DNA of 64,000 nucleotides from Paralichthys olivaceus (taxonomy: Eukaryota > Chordata > Actinopteri > Pleuronectiformes > Paralichthyidae), in the NCBI RefSeq assembly GCF_024713975.1, contig NC_091107.1:14621501-14685500 (forward strand), written 5' to 3'. Position numbers and translations under genes: made by a program. How positions within the stretch are numbered: the first letter of the stretch is position 1; each line of letters begins with the position of its first letter. Shown piece by piece: positions 47,791-59,575 of the stretch. Under the pieces are notes generated by a model that had not been told where the DNA came from, made no database searches, and was given only the letters and a program-made list of their open reading frames with translations.

Positions 47791-49587
47791 AGTTAATTAC
47801 ATGGTCTTCAACAATATGTTCTGGGGGGAGATGGTGATGAAGAAATTCATGATTTGATAAAAACGGAACTTCAAGTATTGATGTCAGATCCTAAAGAAGA
47901 AGAGCAACGAACACATCTGATGTCTGGGTTTTACATTAAGTAATCAATCATTTGAAAAAATACACGGGAGTCTCTCAGGTCTGTCAAATCAAAGTTAAAT
48001 CTATAAAGCTGTTTTTTATGTGATTGTTGCGTCTGCTCTCTCTTTATATAACACATGAACAACAAGGGGGGGGGCCCGAATAATTTCAAATGGAAGAAAT
48101 CGATATTTTCTATTTAGGTTCACGGAGGTCAGTTTTAAAATGACTCTGCAGTTGCAGGATTGACGATGATAAACATCATGATGAACTAGATAATTGTGCT
48201 ATTTGTCATGTTGTCACGAGTGCTAATACATTTTGCAATAGCTCATAGTTTCGAGCCTCTAGGTTAAAAAAAACACCTCATGGAGAACCGAGGGAGAGCA
48301 GAGTGAAAATACTAATAAAGACCAGACGGTGTTACTCTACTTTCTAAGAGCATCAAAATTAATTTGCGGGGACACACTCGAAGCTTGAGAGGTGATTCAT
48401 CACAGTAGAGGATTAATGCAGTAAATGTAATTTTGCATTTCAGTAGTGCACTGTTGCTTTTATTTATGGTTCTTGAGAGTTTGTAAAACAGCATAGTATA
48501 TGCATTGTATTTTAAGCATATGATAAATCAATAATTACACTGATGATGGTGAAGAAACTATACAAAGTTTTAATTTACATACATTATGATTGATTATTTT
48601 AAAATGTTCCACCAATTTTAATATCACACCCTTGTCCATTTATCTGTCAGTGATCCACTTCAGACACTTGTACCCTGTATCAAATGTATTGTCTTGTGCA
48701 GATCAAAACCACCAGAGGGCGACATTGTCAAAGATGAGCTCAGCACATGCAGCGATCTCCATCATTTCTTTGGCTTAAAGCAACACACAACTTTTACTGT
48801 GCAACAGTGCCCCCTGCAGCCAAATGTGTAGACTCATTCTGTTAACCCCCGAGTCCGATATACGAGATTTAGTGGTTTTCATTAAAAAAACCAAAAGCTT
48901 TTTTACCTGTTGACTGCTGATCTTCAGTTCGACATTACTCTTGAACTTGTTGGGTCAGATTCTGCTGATTTGAGCTGCAACAATCAGTCAGTTGCACACT
49001 TCTCACAGGAGATCGTACCCTGTCAGTAAAGTTCCATGGACCAAGAATAGGCCGCCCCTTCAACAAATTTTGAAGCTGCTATTTGAATGTAAAAAAGTTG
49101 CATAGTGCTGCTTTAATTCTTGTAATTAATCCATTATGCTGCATTGTTTCTCCACAAACATGAGAGCAGGACTCTGGTGAAAAACTTTCAGGTTGATGGG
49201 AAAACGTGGTGCAATAACACGTTGTTGTATACAGCCTCAGTAAATGCATTTACTTTATATATCATTGCCTCAGCAGTGTTGAGAGAGTAGCTCAGCAGCC
49301 AGAGTACACCGTGGTTAACTGGTGAATAATTTAGTAGAGCACTGCAACCTAGAAGAGACATGAAATAAATGATGTAATAAAAACCAATCAATAAGCTCCT
49401 GAACAATTCAGAATTAATGACATATAAAAAAATAAATGGTCCAAACAAGCGCATGTCTGGAAACGGAGTTTATATCTATTTTTACAGTTTCCTTTTGGTT
49501 GTAATATTACCAGTGGAACTAAACCAGTTCTTAGACCCAGGCTCCACTGACTAAAGCTATTTTATTGATAGAGTTTATAGGACTGTT

Positions 49588-49818
49588 ATGTGTTTGTGTG
49601 TGAACCCTCCTCCCCGATGCTGTGCCGTCAGACTGCAGCGCGTCAAATCAGAACATCTGCTGCCATCAGCCGTGCCTGTCATCAAGCGTCTGCGTCAAGC
49701 AGCTACGTCTGTTTGTGGTTGTAATCGAAATGACCATACCTGCAGGTTCTGTCTACGCTTTGGCTGTTGTGGAAGACTCTCTGCAGTTCAGCAGCACTGG
49801 TTTATTTTCAAGAAATGA
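49588..49818 (+). other. Cysteine-rich small ORF, unrecognised
   Basis: A 76-codon frame opens at ATG 49588. It has a possible dibasic cleavage site (PVIKR) followed by a compact Cys cluster with the pattern C-x-C-x6-C-x2-C-x4-CC and ends at TGA. An AATAAA lies about 45 nt downstream (near 49864). The arrangement recalls the last exon of a small secreted peptide precursor, but I cannot match it to hepcidin, endothelin, agouti or other known families. There is no clear signal peptide. It may be chance. Confidence 0.2.
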
Positions 49819-50381
49819 TTTATGACTTTATTGTAAAATGTTATGTCAAATATTTATGACTTAAAATAAAGAAACTAATTATTACAAATATCATGGGACT
49901 GAAATGGCGCCATGACCAGTTTCCTTTTGCTAAATTATGTTGAATTACTATGGTGCACTGTACACAGTCATTATAAACCATGTTTATATACTGTGATTTG
50001 GCCAAAGTCCGGCTTCCTCCTCTGTTATCCGCTGCCTCTGATACGTTCTGTTGCACTTTGCCAAATGTCCCAAAAGTAGAGTCCTCTCGGGGACAGTGCT
50101 CAGTCAAGCTTGCTTCAGTCAGTGACTGGAATAAGCTGCAGAAATCCTGGTCAATTATTCTCACTGTGTGTCTCTCAAGGACATGCAGCTCTTCCTTAGA
50201 TGTGTTATTTGGCACATCATCTCCCTTTTCATTTGCTAACCCTAATATTTGATAACTTGTAAATTATAACCCCCTGAGCACTAACTCCTGCACAGTTGTT
50301 TTTACATTAGATTACATAAGAAACCTCACATCCTCGGTCCTCACATGAAGACAGCATTCTGGATTCAGATATTACACTGGT

Positions 50382-50553
50382 TCAAACAAACAGCGGCTCG
50401 TCTTCCCAGCGTCCCCGCAGGCCGGCGGTCAGAGGCGACTTGGATCTGTGTCCGGGGTTGATGTGATCCAGTGAGGCTGGGGTGTCGAGCACCAGTGTCG
50501 CATGCTGCCCGAGAGCCCTGGTGGATGGCCGTGTGCTGCTGTGGCAGGACACG
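50382..50553 (-). other. Candidate terminal coding exon, minus strand, gene unknown
   Basis: On the minus strand a good acceptor (gttcctccctgtag) opens at 50553. It is followed, after one phase base, by 57 codons to TGA at 50382-50384, ending in the residues RGRWEDEPLFV. Third codon positions are strongly G/C and the segment is an isolated GC-rich island, as expected of coding DNA. I found no upstream partner exon and do not recognise the protein. A retrocopy fragment, or a plus-strand non-coding exon using the GTAAGT donor near 50606, are alternatives. Confidence 0.33.
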
Positions 50554-50844
50554 CTACAGGGAGGAACAGCAGCGACGGAGGAGCAGTGCAAGGAAATGCA
50601 GCCAAGTAAGTAACCCTATTTATAGATGCAGGCAATGTGGGGCATTGTTTGGAGGGAGGGGGTTGCAGTGGACAAGTGTCTTCAAACAGAAGCTGTAATG
50701 CTGACTTACCCTTGGTCTGGATGTGATTTACTGTACTGACATCTCCACAATGACAAAGGTCAACAAACAGCAAGAATAGAATTGAGAGTAATCATAGAAG
50801 AACTTTGCGTCATCAACATTATTATGATCACACTTGTTTTCAAC

Positions 50845-51145
50845 TGTTTGTCGGTTGGTTTGTGTGTATTTGAGCAAGATTACACAAAAACAACACGGCA
50901 GATTTACTCAAAATTTGGTGGAAGGATATGATATGAGTCAGAGAAGAACCCATAACATTTTGGTGCAAATCTGATTTTTTTTTGTTGACATTTTTTTCAG
51001 AATTCCATGGGAATAATTCATGGATCTTGATAAATAAAATCAGGAACATTTAGGAAACTAATATCTATGAGTGTGAGAAATTTACTGCAGCTTTATTGAC
51101 TGTTGGGCCTTGGCGGAGGTATGTCCTCTACTGAGTGCCATAGTT
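50845..51145 (+). repeat. Family A dispersed repeat, near full-length
   Basis: Ordered motifs: 'gcaagattacacaaaaacaac', 'aaatttggtggaaggat', 'cattttggtgcaaatctg', 'ggaataattcatggatcttg', 'ctaatatctatgagtgtg', and a terminal 'gggccttggcggaggtatg' with 'ctctactgagtgccat'. Confidence 0.65.
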
Positions 51146-54100
51146 ATCAGTATATTTCAACATTTCAGATTAATACAACTACAGAGAGTCTTCAGAAAAT
51201 GATGGAGAATGCATGAACGCATGGTTTTCTTGTCAAAAGTAAAACCTGTTTTCTGAGGATGATAAAGTCACCACCTGTGCCAATCAGTCATCGTGTTTGG
51301 AGCAGTAATTGCACTTCCCTTTAGGGATGATCAGTGCAATCTGAAATGCTGCACTGATGTAGACAGTGTTTACCATATGCGTGAATGAATGAACAAATGT
51401 TGCAAAGGATACTCGCTCTTTGTAATTATCACAGTGCAAATGAGCCATTAAAAGCCTTGTGGTCCTTGCATGAGTTACCTGCTCTCATGCATTAATAAAT
51501 AATGCTTAACATACAATGCAAACCTCAATGGATATTTAATACGCAATTTAAAAACGATCAGAGGCTCCCTGACTTTCGTAAGGAGAATAAAATGTAAAGA
51601 TTGTAACTGTATATTACTTAGAATACATATAGACTTATGTTTGCTCACAGTTTTTTTCACAGAGGTAATATATGGGGGAATCAATGGAAAGTCAGCCAAA
51701 GGGCAGAGCGTCTAATGTTAGTTCTGTCCTTTAAAACATCTGTTGTTGAGATGTCATCAGGCAGAGAAAAGAGACAAGGAATCTTTTAGAAAACAGCACA
51801 TTGATAATTAAAATGGCCAGGCTCATTTGTTTTGTTCTGCAAGCTCTTTGCCTGTGGGATATTCAGTTAAAGATGTGGGGATGTTTAATCAAATTTCCAT
51901 TAATATTCATCTGTGCTGCTGCACCTTAGCTCCCTCTGGTTACCAGCATGCTGTTCGACTGAGGCTTCCTAATTACCAGATTCCTGGACTTTCGTTTCAT
52001 CATTTTCTCCATTTGTGCACAATCTGTTCTACAGAATATCATTTTGTTTCTGGTGCTGCTGTTTCCTGCAGAGATACTTTGTTTGAGAGAATCAATTTGT
52101 GACAGTTTAATTATATACTCAATATAGTAATAGACAAGTGGACTTTTCCCCCATGAGGAATGAACTATTTTTCAATGATGTATTATCGGTTGTTCATCAT
52201 GTCAAGAAGAAAAGAAATGGTGGTGGACTGAAACAATTCTGCCATCTGCTCACAATAAATACCCTTCACTTTTTCCTGACTAATTATTTTAAAGCACTGT
52301 GATTTATTCCTCTCCATATAAACATTGCCTTGAGCTTCCTGTCATTCAACTGATATGCTAATGCTTGTGCTGGTAATAAAGTAGGACACACTGTATAAGC
52401 AGGATGATAAACACGCTCAAGCTAATATTTTTAAACACTGTACCCGACAGACATCTGTGAGGTTACATCTTTGAGAGTCCTATGAAAAGTCCACAGTGGA
52501 CCATGGTTGGAGATTCAGTAATATACATCAAAGAAAATAAGATGAAAGCGTACGTTATATGAATGTGGACTAAGATCTTTTAAGAGATGACATTTTGGAG
52601 AAAACTGTTTATGAAAATGAATAGAGAAAGAGTATCTCATCCCCATGTATGTATAATATAAGAGCTGTGATTGCAGCTTGGTGCTTTAGATTTTTTGGGA
52701 TTTCCCCCTCATTTGTTTTTGCTAAAGCTTAGTGACGATGGATGGGGGGAGCGACTGTGATCGGTTGCAGTATCATGTAAGTCACGCTTGCTTTTCAACG
52801 GAAGTCAAATCAAAGATTTAGCTGGGTTATTCAAGGATTTTGCTCATGCCTTTGTCACATCATGTTTAGATTATTTTCGTGCACATTCTCCTTGCATTAC
52901 TCAGTCATTTTTAAAGCGTCTCCAGTTTGATTGAAATTCCGCCGGCAAGCAAAGTCTCCTCATGAAGACTCATGTTTGACCTGTTTAAGCTTCTTAACAC
53001 TCAGCTCAGCTCAAATTGATTTAAAAATCCTATTTATTACGTATAAGTCCCTCCAGAGCAGAACTTCAGCACATACTCTCTGATCATTTATAGATTCACA
53101 GCCTGTAACACCTATGAATGCAACAAAGTAAATCAAGACAGACATTTATGTATTTGATTTTCTTCCACATCACTGGGCAGTAGTGCACGAAGCTTGGTAA
53201 TTATCTGTGTACTTGGTCATTTGCAACACGGCATATACGTACATACTTTAATTCCCTACTGAGACCCATAAACACTGACCAACACCATGTCCAATATTTA
53301 GCCAAAATGTTTTCCTTTGACTAAATAAGCTGTTTTAGTTGGCTGATGAATACATTAGATGTCTTTTCCACAAAGTGCATTTCTTCATTGAGAGCATTTC
53401 ATTGAGCCATACTGAAATATCTTTGTCACTGTTTGATGGGTTGCTAGGATATTTTCATTTATGGTCTGCAGAGGATGAGTCCTTGTGACTTTGGTGGTTC
53501 CCTATGTTTCTTTTTCCTCTAAGGCCACTTTGAGGTTTTACCATAGTGGCTTTTAGCGAAATGTCTCAACAAATACACTGGATGGATCACTATGAAATTT
53601 GGTGCACTCATTCATGCCCCATTTAGGATGAATTGTAAAACCTTTGGTAATCAACTGACGACTAGCTTGGCCATAGAAGAGAGGAATGTACAGAATATAT
53701 GGGTTAGGCACACAGAGCAAACATTAAGCACATATATAAGTAACTGTTGAAACACATGAGATGCACATGATGTATCATTCATTTGTCCAATAGATTATAG
53801 TTTATAAAACAAACTGAATACTCTTGACAAGTTCAGATATTCTAAAGCCACAGAATGTGCAAAAGAGAGAAAAGTGTTGTTAACTTGTGAACAGATTAAG
53901 ATCTGAGGATAAATAATTAATTTATTGTTATCAACTCAGGTCAAACACAGACACATCTTCCTCTGTGGACTGCTGATCACTCCGAGCTGTCAGATAAAAC
54001 CAGAACACATCTAAACTTTGTTTTTGTCCATTCAGCTGCTCTAAAGAAATATGTCGTCTTCTCTCATTGAAACAACATCCACAGTGTTCAATGCTATAAC

Positions 54101-55589
54101 AAACTTGGTGAACTCACCTCCTCCGTGCACTTCACATTACCTATTTTGTGTTTCTGATGATGAGATAAAGTTCAGAGGTAAAAACATGAAATCAAATTGA
54201 AAATATGTAAAGAAAAACTGGCATGTATTGTAAGATGTGGTATCAGAGCACTTTCTGTAGCTGAAGCTTGATGCTGAGCCATAAATACCTGAGCTTTTCA
54301 GGAACCTTATAGGAGAGAATGAAACATAAAAGCTTTATCGTAGAGTTTTATAACAATCAGTGATGTCGTTTTATCTCCTGACCTTTCTGGGGAGCTTCAG
54401 ACCACTTATTGCAGCTGTAACGTTGGGTAACAAAAAGCGATGTCAACATTTTATCTGAAGAATTTTGTGTGCATTTCATTTTTATTGTTGTGTTGTTGTG
54501 GCTGCACATAAACCTCTCTCGGGAACCACTTCACAGGACAAGCAGGCGTGTGACATACTGCCCACTGTTTTGGTTGCAGCGTGTGTTTTTATTAAATCCT
54601 ATAGTTAATCCAGTGCTCAGCCTGCCCCCAGGTTTTTTCCCCTGGGGATGGATGAATATAAAGTTGTGAGAGTGCTGCAGTCAAATCTGTCATGCATACG
54701 AGAGAGAGCAACTTGTTATCACACGTTTTGCTCGCTCCCTCTTGATCCCTGACCAAGAATAAATAATGGCACAGATTCGTAGAGTGCCGCTGGGTTCTGA
54801 AGACATTGTTTACAACTGGATTTCTCATCCTTAATTAACCAGTGCCAACCCTCGTTTACGTTATCTGCCCCAGGAAAATGAAGCCGCGCACTCATCGGAG
54901 CACTTCTACTGTGCCCTTTTCAGTTCGCCCAGCGCCCTTTAACCCTATTGTCACCTCAAATGGGAAATGCGAAGCTTCACATGGCTGCACGGTGCCTCAT
55001 CCAATTTCACAGGTTCAAGCTCTATGTAATGATGCTAGTACAGAGGCCGTGACTAAATACACAAGTAGAGAGGCAACCTTCAAAACAAGTATTATTTGAA
55101 TTAACAATCTGTCAAAGAAAAGAGAGCCGGCTCGGCTTTATAGCTGATGTAATTTCAATGTAATTTAATGGCTGTAAAAGAATATTAGCTTTTTATGAAA
55201 TGTAGTGATGCAGATACTTACACAATGATAGTCTAATAGTTTTTCTTTGTATTTTAACATCAGTTACCTGTTTGACAGTTGTTGACAGAGACTTTTCAAA
55301 AGTAGATTCAGTGGCCTTCTCTTGATGACTTGATTACTATGGATGTGTCTGACTGTAACCGTGTACTCTCTGTTAAATCCATTAATGACACTGTAAAAAC
55401 CCTACTATCAGAATGTGATATTGGAAATCAAAAATAGGATCGGTCTCTATGCTGCAAGACAGCTTGATTTCCTCGCTTGATTTTTGAGAAGACAACTGAC
55501 GTCACTTTGCATCAGATATGAACTTTGGCTTGTGGACAACAAGTACTTTCACAAGTACCTTGAGTAGTTCAAGGTCCAGGGATGTTCAC

Positions 55590-55905
55590 ATGTATCACAC
55601 AATTTACACACTAGGGCCAAATATATGTCCAACATGATTCAGTAAGATGCACACCATGTTGTTAATTCTTTGTTGACTGTCAGCTCATCTTTGAGCGAAG
55701 ATTCACCTCATTGAGTATATCTTAAAAATTGTCCCTTGTTCAAGTACATTGTGTTCTTCAAAAAAAGCTTCAGGAAATAAAAAAAATCTTTTGTTGGTGT
55801 TGTTGGTAGTGTTAGTTTTTTAAGAACTACTTACAGTATAAGGCTAGATAGGGGCCAGTTAGCTTTCAGCTGGGGCCCCTGGAGCCGCCCCTGGTCAGTC
55901 AGTTG
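55590..55905 (+). repeat. Repeat related to the hAT element at 23209
   Basis: It shares 'catgtccaac', 'gattcagyaagrtgcaca' and 'tgttgactgtyrgctc'-like blocks with the nlgn3 intron element. It ends 'agccgcccctg', the same CCCCTG terminus. The left end is not recognisable, so it is truncated or diverged. Confidence 0.4.
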
Positions 55906-56654
55906 GATCCGGAAAACAACACTGAAGAAAGACTTAATGAGCAGCAACCTTTAATCTGTTAAAACATTGCTAATGTTCCCATGCAGTGTATCTCACTAAC
56001 TAGCAGGACTTCACTATTTATCATCTTATTGCCAGTGTTGCCTCTTGGAGCGGTGCCAGAACTTCACCATGCTATTAATTGGACCCACCATATGGTCGAC
56101 ACTTCATTAATGCCATTTTGACTAAAACTCCATGGGGAGTTGTGGAGAGGCCTGCTGATATGTGGACTCAGTTGAATCATACTAAAGAGGCTGACAGAGA
56201 GTGAGAGAGTCCCTGAGCAGATTTGCTGCTGTGCAAAGCGGGAAGCTAGGTGTGCTGAAGTAGCAGTGCAATGATATCCTGAAAGCTCGCCTAATATTCC
56301 AACACTTATTGAAAGAGTGTCAGATACATGCAGAGGAACTCTCCACTGGGGGAAACTGTTATGCTCTGTGAAGCCAGAGGTTCGTAAGTAGAGGCTGCAA
56401 AGTCCCGCTGACACTAATTGTACCATAAAGCCAACTCATTAAGAGGCAGATAGGAAGGCGTAATAACAAAGACAAAGATATCACCATACTTATTCAATTC
56501 ACTACAGCATATTCCTATTTATACTATATATATATATAGAATGGTGGAGGTCGTGCAATGTGATTTCTTTTTTGTTGAAGGTAAACTAGACTGAGAGCAG
56601 AGAACAAATCTTTTATTCTGATCTTTACCAAATGTAGATTTTATTTTAGGTTTC

Positions 56655-56960
56655 TTTACCTCTAGCAAGGAGGTTATTTTTTCACCATTGTTTGTTTGTT
56701 TTTTTAAAGCACAATTATGCAAAAACTCCTGGACAGACCACAGGGATGGTGGAAGGACGCAGTATGGGTCTGGGAAGAACCATTTGGTGTGGATCTCGTT
56801 CAGGGGGCGGATCCAGGAATTTTGAAGGAAGCATTTTTGACATTTAAAGAAAAGGCAAATTGAGCAGACTGATATCTATGCTTGTGTGACATTTGGTGCA
56901 GCAGGATGGATTTGAGGAGTCTGTTGGACCTTGGTGGATATGTGTGCTCGACTTTGTAAT
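56655..56960 (+). repeat. Family A dispersed repeat
   Basis: 'ctctagcaaggaggtta' at the left, 'tatgcaaaaactcctggacagacc', 'agggggcggatccaggaatttt', 'tgatatctatgcttgtg' and 'ggaccttggtggatatgtg' on the right follow the family order. Confidence 0.6.
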
Positions 56961-58624
56961 GCAGACACTTACATATATAGTTACATGATAAACCTTAACC
57001 TGCACCTTTCAGTGGCCCACATCAGAAGTCCCAAGAAATTGATGTTAAAATTGGGATATGTGGTTTTAATAAAGGAAAGTACTAGTAATAGTAAAAAAAA
57101 AGTAGTAATAAGTAAGTAATATGTTTAACTTTTAAAAGTAATGAAAAGATTAATGAACTCAAACACTCATTTAAAGTAAATTATTTTAGCTGAACTGAAA
57201 AATATAAAATCAGCAAGAGATATGAAAATATGAAATAACTTTCAGTGCATTTTGCCTTATTTCCAAATCAAGATGGGAGCTTAAAGAAATATTAATAACC
57301 CTGCTGTTTCTACACACGGGGTTCAGCTAGCCTTGACTGCACCAATCATTTTTCTACATTACATTATCTGGTTCAGCAGCATGGATAATTTACTAAAGTG
57401 TAGTTCATTGCAGGTTACACTTTGGGCTACACTTTACTTTGTGTTTTCCTCGGGTATATGTATGTTTTGCAAGAATTTCCTTTGAACAATCTTGGGTGTA
57501 TCTACAAGTGACCTGAAACTAATCGGATCATTTTTCAAGTGCCATATATACAATCAACACACACAGTGGTGCATGTCCCTAAAAAGGTCTACATAGCATC
57601 CACACAATATTGTCTTTCATGCAATTGAACCTAATGATAGTGCAGTTGTTCTACTTACTGTGTCCTCAGAAAGATTAGAGCTGTATGCCGAGCATTAAAT
57701 CACATCCAGATCAATAAGCACAGACTCTGTGTAGCCTGTTCTGCTGTGCTGCTTTTGCAGTCATCTAAATAGGAAGCTGTAATGATTTCTACCATTCCAA
57801 CGCACATATACTGTATATAAATATATAATTACAAACCCAACCCTGTTCCAACAAATCACACTCTGGGAATAATTAGTACTGTATTGCTCAGATAATCTAG
57901 TGGAATGTAAGAGTTGCATGTAGAAAGCAACACTGGAGTGAGTGCAACTTTAATGCCCTGAAAAAGAACACTTGTCCCTAAAAACTGAGTTAACTGCTGT
58001 GTTTCAGTAGATTTAAACCCAATTCCTGTGCATACTAAAGCATGGACCCCAGAGTCTGCTATGAAGCATCATAAATAACAATTAAATTTAAAGGCCTGAA
58101 AATCACCTGTAAATAGAAACTCTATCCTCTATTAACTGTTTACTCTGTTGGTAAAACTCTGGATGCTTCATATAGCTCAGGCTGCAAACATTACACACTA
58201 TTGATTTTAGACAGTAATGAATAGAACTGCAGTGTTTTCAAGTAAAAACAACAACATCAAGTTTGTGGTGTTTGCACCAAGTCATGTGCAACTGCTTTAG
58301 TATAATTGTTCCCGGCTCTTGATGTCTGGAGCTGGTTTGTGATCGTCTGCAGGTTCGCTGACATTGTAAACTTTTAGGGCCAGATGTTACCTGGGAATCA
58401 AAGTGTACGTGCTGCGCTGCTGGTGCACCCTTGTTGATATCGACTCCTGTGTTACGAGTCTGATTGTCAGGCAGAGCACAATCTCGATGTCTGGTAGGTG
58501 GTGTAATAATTGGATGGACTATGTTTAACCACAAACAAACTGAGATTCCATGAGGTCAAAGATTTATCTGCTCAGATCTGTTCAGTGTTTCTGGTTAACA
58601 CACACATACACATATATATACATG

Positions 58625-58625
<1 letters not shown>

Positions 58626-58672
<47 letters not shown>
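58626..58672 (+). repeat. (TA)n microsatellite
   Basis: About 23 TA units, upstream of gria3. Confidence 0.95.
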
Positions 58673-58673
<1 letters not shown>

Positions 58674-58788
58674 CATTAGTGAGGACACTTAGTGATTTAA
58701 CAGTAATAAATCAGACATCTACAGTCTCTGCACCCAAACACCTGCAGGGGACAGCCTAACATCATACTGATACTGTTCAGCATGTGTG

Positions 58789-58836
58789 ATGGATGGATGG
58801 ATGGATGGATGGATAGATGGATGGAAAGATGGATAG
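58789..58836 (+). repeat. (GATG)n microsatellite
   Basis: Tandem ATGG units with a few substitutions. Confidence 0.95.
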
Positions 58837-58996
58837 AAGACATACTTCAGTACTTCAGTCTTTGTGAGGACATTCAGTGACATAATGAATTCCTTAGCTG
58901 ATCCCTACAACCTCACAACTATAGACATACAAATACACACACATAAGTCAGCATTGGAGAACTAGATGTGTGTGTGTGGTGCTGCTGTGATTTTGC

Positions 58997-59022
58997 ACCA
59001 CACACACACACACACACACACA
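58997..59022 (+). repeat. (CA)n microsatellite
   Basis: About 13 CA units, about 550 bp upstream of the gria3 start codon. Confidence 0.9.
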
Positions 59023-59332
59023 TGCATACACACACAGCTGCACCGCCTCACACACTAACTCTGCAGTGACGTGAGGAGGAAGACGGGTGGCTGCTCTTAT
59101 TATAATTCAACGTTAGAGCAAGTTTGATAACCTCCCTCCTCTCCTCCTTCTCCATCCCTCCCTCCCTCATCCCTCTCTCAGTATCTCTTTCTCTCTCTCT
59201 CTCCGTGGTCCACCTCAAAGGTCTTTATCCCCAGTAAGAAGATCCGCTTCCCCCTCTCCTCCTCCTCCTCCTCCTCCACCTCCTCCATCTTTGAGATTAA
59301 ACATTGGCTGTGTGTCTCCAGCATCAGCATCA

Positions 59333-59454
59333 GCAGAGAGAGAGAGCGAGAGAGGGAGAGAGAGAGAGAGAGACAGAGAGAGGTTGGCGCTGCAGTTGCG
59401 CTGGCACACATTCAACGTGGGTGCACACAGTGAGTGAGTGAGTGAGTGAGTGAG
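59333..59454 (+). repeat. (GA)n and (GTGA)n tracts in the gria3 leader region
   Basis: A GA-rich run (59333-59382) and a GTGA tandem (59429-59454) lie within 250 bp upstream of the gria3 ATG, probably in the 5' UTR. A (CTC)n run at about 59256-59290 precedes them. Confidence 0.8.
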
Positions 59455-59575
59455 AGAAAGAGCCGCCGCATCTTGTGGATTTCTTTGCGCATAACCAGCC
59501 CGTGTACATGCTTCTCCCTGCTCCTCTTCCTCCGTCACCTCCACGCCACGAGTTGGTTTCACTTCTCGGAGAAAG

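Larger units (their letters stand above)
47791..59300. other. Large intergenic region between cchcr1 and gria3
   Basis: This 11.5-kb stretch is mostly AT-rich and unannotatable by eye. It contains two coding-like islands (49588-49818 and 50382-50553), two family A repeats (50845, 56655), a repeat related to the hAT element (about 55590-55905) and several microsatellites near 58.6-59.0 kb. Distal regulatory DNA of gria3 is expected here, but no element can be pinned down. Confidence 0.45.

Noticed and set aside
50429-50773. 114-codon minus-strand frame overlapping the 50.4 kb island
   Set aside because: The competing frame 50382-50553 has an acceptor at its start and stronger third-position bias; this one is probably a shadow.
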